From the NCBI GenBank assembly GCA_963693315.1, contig OY856186.1, forward strand, positions 286,456,930 through 286,520,929: a stretch of DNA of 64,000 bases, in the 5' to 3' direction. Both the position numbers and the translations under genes were made by a program. The notes beneath the pieces are model-generated. The model made no database searches. It saw only the letters and a list, made by a program, of their open reading frames with translations, and was not told the DNA's origin. Below, piece by piece: positions 57,836-64,000 of this stretch (its first letter is position 1; each line of letters begins with the position of its first letter). The stretch comes from Diogma glabrata. Lineage: Eukaryota; Arthropoda; Insecta; Diptera; Cylindrotomidae.

Positions 57836-58293
57836 ATTTCTGCGTTTTAGTAACAATTTCTAGTCCTGATATTTGTTCGAAGACACAAGATTTGTGTCTA
57901 TTTCTCCAGCCTGACATACGTGCCAGGCCGCTTATCTGAATGGTGCCTCTAGATGAACTCGCGACGTTGATTCGAAATCTGCTGTCAGGTCGTGTCAGGC
58001 TGCCCTTTTTAACGTAGTTTCGGTGTCAGGCTGCCGAAACACATTTCTCTGGGCTGACACCATTTCTCCAGCCTGACATCGTGTTTTCACTCCAAAACAC
58101 ATTATTTTTTATTGGCAACACGTTTTTTGTACAAATTTACAAAAGCATGTTAGCCTGACACCTGCCTGACACAGCCTGACAATCTTAAAAAAATTAAAAT
58201 TTTAAACTTTGAACGATTTTCTTTCATTACACACGGGCACGATTACACTCATATGAAAAATACATGGAAAGGCAAGCGTCAAAATGTACATTT
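57836..58293. other. LINE 3' flank with clustered CCTGACA motifs
   Basis: About ten GCCTGACA or TGTCAGGC motifs on both strands between 57905 and 58180, including tttctccagcctgacat twice (57901 and 58063) and cctgacacctgcctgacacagcctgaca at 58155. No ORF. Confidence 0.6.
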
Positions 58294-58447
58294 TGTCACA
58301 TAGATGTCGTCACTTACCATTAGTTTTGTAAATGTAACTAACTTCAAATTCATTCGAACTTGTAAACTTCAAAGTGAACACAATAAAATATTCATACAAT
58401 AACAGTTTAAACAAATAGAATATAACAAACAACGATACATTAATACA
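58294..58447 (+). repeat. Mag-like gypsy 5' LTR with adjoining primer site
   Basis: Shared with 62602-62722 over tagatgtcgtcacttacc, ttagttttgtaaatgtaac and cacaataaaa. The primer site at 58448-58459 reads TGGTGTCAGAAG, a form common in Mag-type gypsy elements. Confidence 0.75.
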
Positions 58448-58527
58448 TGGTGTCAGAAGTTTAGAACCAAAGAAAAATTAGAATAGTTGGTAATTTTCAC
58501 CGAAAATATTTCATCAGAAAAACAAAA

Positions 58528-59230
58528 TGGCATCATCGTTCCACATAGAACAATTTGTTAAAGAAAAAATAACAATACAAACAAATGGAACAAATGGAAA
58601 GGTGGTTTCGAAAACTTCTTATTAGCTAATGACCTCGGCGGCGTAGCAAATGACAAGAGAAAAATTGCAATATTCCAAATTGTTTGTGAAAAGAATTTAA
58701 AAGACACTTACGAAGAATTTGGTTATACTGCGAGTGACAAATAAACAATCAAAGATGTTTTCAAAAAGTACGATGAAGATTTTGCTAAAAATGCGAACGA
58801 AATATTTGCTAGCTACCAATTCTGGAATATTTCGTTAAAACAACACGAGGGAGAACTTATTGACGAGTTTTATAGAAAAGTACAAGAAGCAGCCGTAGAA
58901 TGCAACTTCAGCACATCTCTTTCGAGAAATATAAGAGACATGATAATCATAGGAATAGAAAATGGTGTTTTGAGAGAAAGATTCTTAAGGGAAAAAACCG
59001 TAGCTGAACAAGAAGTTGTAGAGCAATGCAGAATTAGTGAAAAGTCGCACACAAGATCTTTATGCATGGCATGATCTTTATGATGTTTTGAAAGCAACCG
59101 GAGCTTAACCAAAGGAAATACATTGTAACAATTGTGGAACACCACATCCGATAAGAAAGTTTCCCGCATTTGGTCATAAGTGTTACTGGAAGAATGAATC
59201 ATTGGAAACAAGTATGTAGAAAGAATCAAC
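58528..59230 (+). pseudogene. Mag-like gypsy gag remnant
   Basis: Starts MASSFHIEQFVKEKI at 58528. Fragments then read FLLANDLGGVANDKRKIAIFQIVCEKNLKDTYEEFG (58615-58735), FKKYDEDFAKNANEIFASYQFW and DEFYRKVQEAAVECNFSTSLSRNIRDMIIIGI (58860-58960). This is the usual capsid layout of insect Mag-type gag, which ends in a CxxC zinc knuckle. Remnants of that knuckle (CNNCG, then HPIRKFPAFGHKCYWK) lie near 59125-59190. Stops at 58614 and 58742, among others, break it. Confidence 0.7.
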
Positions 59231-59299
59231 ACAAAACAATACACGAAATTGTTCAGCAGCCAATTCAACAGCAATTTCAACAAGAGCATGCAGATCACT

Positions 59300-62100
59300 T
59301 ATTCATTTCGGAGTTAGTGGTGGATTCCATAAGAGCATCGGCAAATGATTGGTTCGCGAATGCATTGTTCAATAACATCTACACTGTCAACTGTAAACTT
59401 GACACTGGCGCTCAAACATATGTCAATTCGCACCAACGCCTCAGTTAGATAAAAATCTGTCAACCTAAGATCTACCCACCAAACAAAGTTCTAAGAGCAT
59501 TCGGCGGATCCAAAATAGATGTTTCCGGAATATGTTATTTGGATGTCAAATTAAATGGTAAACTACAGAATTTATGTTTCTTTATCTCTACAGCTGATAC
59601 AAAAACTATCATCGGCTTTGCGGCTTGTAAGGGATTCGATCTGATCAAAGACATCTTTACAATAGCATCACAAGATCATCAGAAATTACTGCAGAAATAT
59701 GAAGATGTTTTTGAAGGAAACGGGTGTTTAAAGATAGTGTCAAATACTTTGGCTGAAAACGCAGAATCTCATATCGCCGCTCCTAGAAAAATACCATTGG
59801 CATTGTACGAACCGGTCCAAAAGGAATTAGAAAGGATGTGTCAAGAAAACATAATCACAAAAGTCACCGAACCTACTGACTGGGTAAGCAAACATGCACG
59901 TAATTTCTAAAAAAGAAAAAATACGCATATTATTGGATCTAAGACCTTTAAACAAATACATCAAGCGTCCTCATTTTCCAATTGCCACTGCTGATGAACT
60001 ACTAAGTAAATTAAGTGGTTGTAAATTCTTCACTGTTTTCGATGCTAATCCGCTTTCTGGCGAAGCAATCTGCTTTCTGGCAACAGCCTTTAGATGAGAA
60101 GAGTTCTCGTCTGACAACATTCACTTCTTGTTTTGGGAGGTCTCGTTTTCTAAAAGTTCCTTATGGTTTAGTGAATGCGCCGGAGGCTTTTCAACTAACA
60201 ATGATAGAAATATTCAAAGATATTCCAGACATAACACCATACTTCGAAAATATCGTCATTGGGTCAAAGACAAAAGAAGAACATTTGGTTTTGGTTGAAA
60301 AAGTACTACAAACCGCTCGTACTAATAACTTAAAATTTAGCGAAGAGAAAACACAGTTTGCTAAAATAGAAATTGTTTACCTTGGTCAGAAAATAACATC
60401 AGAAGGAGTACTACCACAGCACAGCACGGTCAAAGCAATAGCTGAATACCCGACATCGAGCAACGTCGATCAACTCAACAGATTCCTTGCTATGTATAAA
60501 TATCATAGTAAGCAGATCGAAAATTCATCACACAAGTGACAAGACACATCCATTGCGGCAACTGCTTAAAAAGAATTCTTCTTGGCTTTGGGATGAAAAC
60601 GCTGATAAACATTTCAAATTACTTAAGGAAGATCTGCTAAAAGCGCCAATACTTCAAATATTTGACAGTAAAACACAACTTGTTCTGTCAGTTGACGCAT
60701 CAGGCTATGGTTTGGGTGCAACACTTAGTCAAAATGGAAAACCAATAGCATTCGCTTCTGCTTCGTTGACTTCCACACAGCAGCGCTATGCGCAAATCGA
60801 TAAAGAGATGCTGGCTGTAGTCTTCGGTCTTCAACATTTCAAATTCTTAACTCTTGGACGCTGAGTGATTGTTGAGACGGACCATAAACCTTTAATTGGT
60901 CTCAAAGAAAAACCACTTGATTCTATTTCGCCACGTTTAAAACGAATGTTGATAAAGATTCTTCAATATGACTTCACTCTTCAATATATCCCTGGTAAAG
61001 GCTTAGTTGCTGCTGACACTTTATCCAGATCTCCTGTAAATGGTAACTTCAAGTTCGACTGTTCTGATGATTCAAACACTCTTGACGTATGTGTTCTTGC
61101 TACTGCATCAAGTCATCGTTAGAGTTCGCTCAAGTATGACACTGTAAATGACCAAGTGCTTCAGGAAGTGTCCTCGTACATATCAAATGGATGGCCTGCA
61201 AACATCAAAGACGTAAGAACTGCTGCAAAACCATTTTGGCATCATCGTGACAGCTGAAAGGATCATTTGTAAAGGTAAGCAGATTGTTATTCTTAAACTA
61301 TCAAAACAGCAAATACTCAAAACCTTGCATGATGATTATGACAAGATACCCGCGACTAAGACAAAAGCAAGGGAAAATTTCTTTTGGGTTGGAATGGATG
61401 AGGATATTGTTAACTTCATAACTCAATGTGAAATTTGCTAAAATATCAAAGATCCAATCAAAAGGAACCTATGCAAGAACGGGTACTAGCAACAAGACCA
61501 TGGCAAAAGATAGGCATCGATTTCTTTTACTTAAAATGAAAGAATTTTCTTCTAATCATTGACTACTTTGGTAAGTATGTGGAGTTAGATGAGATGAAAT
61601 ACTCAACAGTATTTGATTTTGTTCAAGGAAAAATGAGGAAAAGTTTCTGTAGACACGGTTTCCCAGATAAATTGATATCAGATCAAGGTCCACCTTTCAA
61701 TTCATACAAATTTGTTGAAATGATGAAAAACGACGACATTCACCATAATTCATCATCACCGAGATACCCGAAATCAAATGGACAAGCAGAAAGAACAGTA
61801 CAAAGCATAAAACTTTCTATGCAGAAAGCATTTGAATGCGGTAATGACATGTACGACGTAATATTAAATCATAATTCAACTCCTCATAGCAATTAGCCGT
61901 CACCTGTCCTAGCTTCTATTTGGTAGAAATTAAAGGAAAGAACATTATACATCCAGAATTATTACAACCAAACTACCCAATAGAACATGTAACTCAACAG
62001 CTTAAGCTGAATCAATCGACACAAAAACACTATTATGATCGTCATGCAAAGCCGTTGTCAGATTGTCATGAAGGTGATAATATCTGGTTTCAATAAGAAC
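59300..62100 (+). pseudogene. Mag-like gypsy pol remnant
   Basis: Ordered pieces. The protease has VNCKLDTGAQTYV (59390). The reverse transcriptase has RILLDLRPLNKYI, then the SAFWQQPLDEKSSRLTTF frame, SRFLKVPYGLVNAPEAF, and YFENIVIG at 60240, where the catalytic YxDD is replaced by YFEN. RNase H has LVLSVDASGYGLGATLSQ, IDKEMLAVVFGLQHF and a premature TGA before VETDHKPLIGL. The connection is QYIPGKGLVAADTLSR. The integrase has FFWVGMDEDIVNFITQCEIC, IGIDFFYL, LISDQGPPFNSY and SPRYPKSNGQAERTVQSIKLSM. At least six stops or frameshifts are seen. The layout resembles K02A2.6-like Mag-clade pol. Confidence 0.82.
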
Positions 62101-62249
62101 CCCAGTCTTACTGGAAAAAGGGTCAAATAATCGCTGCTAATAACAAATCTCGATCCTACACCATAGGTTCAGAATCGGGTAAGCAGTATATAAGAAATCG
62201 AGTGTACATATAAGACAAAACGATCCAATGCTTCAAAACAACAATGTAA

Positions 62250-62495
62250 ATGAATGAAGTCCCAACAATGGAAGTGAATGTAAGTCTCTCCGTTGAGGAC
62301 TATTATCCGATATTTCCATCATCTGTAATCAACATTGAAGAATCAGCTGGAAGTGATTCCTCTTTTCACTCCATTTGCGAAGAATTAAACAATGACGAAA
62401 TTCAACATCCACTAGCATCAGAGCTCTCATATAATAATGATGATCAACAGCAAGGAACTTCAATACCACAGGGTCACCAGCTGAAGAAGAAATAG
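62250..62495 (+). pseudogene. Possible C-terminal tail of the Mag-like pol
   Basis: An 81-codon frame rich in S, E, N and D (NEVPTMEVNVSLSVEDYYPIF..., ending QGHQLKKK), before the 3' LTR. It has no recognised domain. By position it would be the acidic C-terminal extension of pol. Confidence 0.4.
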
Positions 62496-62601
62496 TCCAC
62501 GTTAGACGTTCCATTAGATTAACATAAGTTCCTGATAAATTTTCAGATTTATTTATTTTAGGATTTATCCTAAAAAAAAATTACTATTAAAAAAAAGCAC
62601 G

Positions 62602-62722
62602 TGTGACATAGATGTCGTCACTTACCGTTAGCTTTGTAAATGTAACCAACTTCAGAATTCAATTATCATTAGTTTTGTAAATGTAACGAACTTGTAAACT
62701 TCAAACTTCAAACACAATAAAA
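62602..62722 (+). repeat. Mag-like gypsy 3' LTR, left part
   Basis: Similar to 58294-58420 with a small internal duplication (ttagttttgtaaatgtaac occurs twice). The remainder appears to continue beyond the MITE (ataagttgtttaaatcaatg at 63345, compared with ataacagtttaaacaaatag at 58398). Confidence 0.65.
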
Positions 62723-63338
62723 CCCGAGCAGAAATTTGTCAGGGCTCAAGTAAGGCCCTGATCAGGTTTGACCTAACCCGGATCAGGCATTGGTAGGGCT
62801 GCTTGATTGGGCCCTGATCACGAGTGTAACGCTTTTGCCCTATCAGGTCCTGATTGGGATTACCGGATCAGACCCTGATTGGGATAATCGGATCAGGCCC
62901 TGATTGGGGTATCCGGACCAGACCAGACCCTCCCAGATATATTTATATAGTATATACATAAATTAGTCAAATTAAAATAAAAAAATTACAATGGAAAAAA
63001 ATTAAACATACATACCACCTTAATCACTATTATTATAGTATTTCAGCCGAGAAGCGATAACTAAAATATACATGAAACGATTTTAACTATATATTTCTAA
63101 AATGGATAATGCTCTAGTGAATTTTAACCAATTGAAATTTCAGGTAGGGGTCAAATACGAAAAACCTGATCAGGGCCGGATATATTCAAATAAGGTTAAC
63201 CCTAAAAGGGTATTCTAAATCAGGCCCGGAACAGGCCCACATCAGATTGCCCTAATAGGGATTGCCCTTGTGGGACTGATCAGGCCCTGATCACGCCTTG
63301 ACTGTATTCAGGTTTTCCCTAACTAATTTCTGCTCGGG
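62723..63338. mobile_element. MITE with 14-bp perfect terminal inverted repeats
   Basis: CCCGAGCAGAAATT at 62723-62736 and its exact complement at 63325-63338. The inner arms carry repeated gatcaggccctga-type units of about 31 bp (for example 62858-62925: gatcagaccctgattgggat, ggatcaggccctgattgggg). AA flanks both ends. No ORF. It disrupts the 3' LTR of the Mag-like element. Confidence 0.82.
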
Positions 63339-64000
63339 AACTTATAAGTTGTTTAAATCAATGTCTTATTTATTCACTGAAACAACAATTTGACAAACTG
63401 TGTCAAATTTTATGTACACACATTCTTATGTACATGAGAGTATTTGCCCCCGTGGCCTCATATGAGAAAATTTCTTATGTCTCAATAAGAAATAATTTAT
63501 TATTTATTGTAAAACTTGTTATTATTTAAGTAGTAAAGAATGCTAATTTTATATTAGTATTTCCATTTTGCTTGAGGTATTCCCTTATTAAAATGAGAAC
63601 CAATATTAAGTTTTCTTCCATAAGGGTTCGTATACAAATATTAACATTTATGATATGTAAATGTCATGATTTCATATAGTCATTATAAAAGAATGTGGTG
63701 GTTCTTAGAAACCTTGTCATTATATTATGAGAGGTTTGTTTATTAAACACAACAAAATCTAAACTGTTTATTAGAATCATTCTTATACAAATAATAAAAT
63801 TTATGTTTGCACTTATTAACCGTTCTTGAGGTAAAGTAGAACTTTTTCATTCCTTATAGGATAGTTTTATTTCTTATGGGACAAAACTTATGTTTGCACT
63901 TATTAACCGTTTTTAAGACAAATTAGAACTTTTCCTTATACTTTATAGCACTGCTTCGATTATTTTTTGTAAACCGTTTGTAATTATAATAGAACCATGG
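63339..64000. other. AT-rich tail with a roughly 90-bp tandem duplication
   Basis: tatgtttgcacttattaaccgtt occurs at 63803 and 63891, each followed by similar taagacaaattagaactttt/gaggtaaagtagaactttt segments. No gene is seen. Confidence 0.7.

Larger units (their letters stand above)
58294..62722 (+). mobile_element. Decayed Ty3/gypsy element (Mag-like), short LTRs
   Basis: A 5' LTR of about 154 bp (TGTCACATAGATGTCG...TTAATACA), a primer site TGGTGTCAGAAG, gag and pol remnants, an A-rich tract ending in gcacg, and a 3' LTR starting at 62602 (TGTGACATAGATGTCG) that is interrupted by a MITE at 62723. Many stops and frameshifts make it much older than the 27072 element. Confidence 0.82.

Overview
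This window looks like a repeat-dominated stretch of an AT-rich insect nuclear genome. The evidence is the families present (Penelope, jockey-like, RTE, Ty3/gypsy of CsRn1 and Mag types, BEL/Pao, hAT, foldback elements) and a tyrosine tRNA fragment resembling fly tRNA-Tyr from memory. The species cannot be fixed from sequence alone. I found no convincing host protein-coding gene: every recognisable coding region belongs to a mobile element.

Layout. 1-1950: two Penelope-like fragments arranged head to head. 3229-3415: a CT/TA microsatellite. 3503-13460: a four-level nest. A jockey-type LINE is split by a long palindromic (foldback) element. That element is itself interrupted by an almost intact RTE LINE (4631-7892, 12-bp target duplication), a 531-bp insert (8-bp duplication) and a hAT element (9745-12495, 8-bp duplication). 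The hAT carries a mitochondrial 12S rRNA fragment that ends in a perfect 84-bp palindrome. 13719-18193: small foldback and dispersed repeats. 18194-25330: a young LTR element with 1.66-kb LTRs and no coding capacity (LARD-like). 27072-33225: a young, nearly intact CsRn1-type gypsy element with a textbook -1 frameshift site at the end of gag. 33231-38800: AT-rich, no genes seen. 38801-42379: two inverted copies of a non-autonomous repeat around a LINE endonuclease fragment. 43670-57353: a BEL/Pao element on the minus strand, inserted into the same LINE (5-bp duplication GATAC), with tandem-repeat-bearing 2-kb LTRs. 58294-62722: a decayed Mag-type gypsy element, with a MITE in its 3' LTR. The tail shows only a short tandem duplication.

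The most unusual object is at 50389-51404, inside the BEL pol gene. A TG...CA insert flanked by a 5-bp duplication (GACTA) consists of 226 bp of LTR end, then 48 nt of mature tRNA-Tyr (anticodon GTA, no intron, CCA tail), then the full 742-bp LTR beginning directly after CCA. It reads as a frozen reverse-transcription intermediate in which the primer tRNA was copied into DNA and integrated. tRNA position 58, normally m1A, reads T, which is what misincorporation opposite that modified base would give.

The elements do not form a cooperating pathway. They form a stratified insertion record whose relative order can be read from the duplications.
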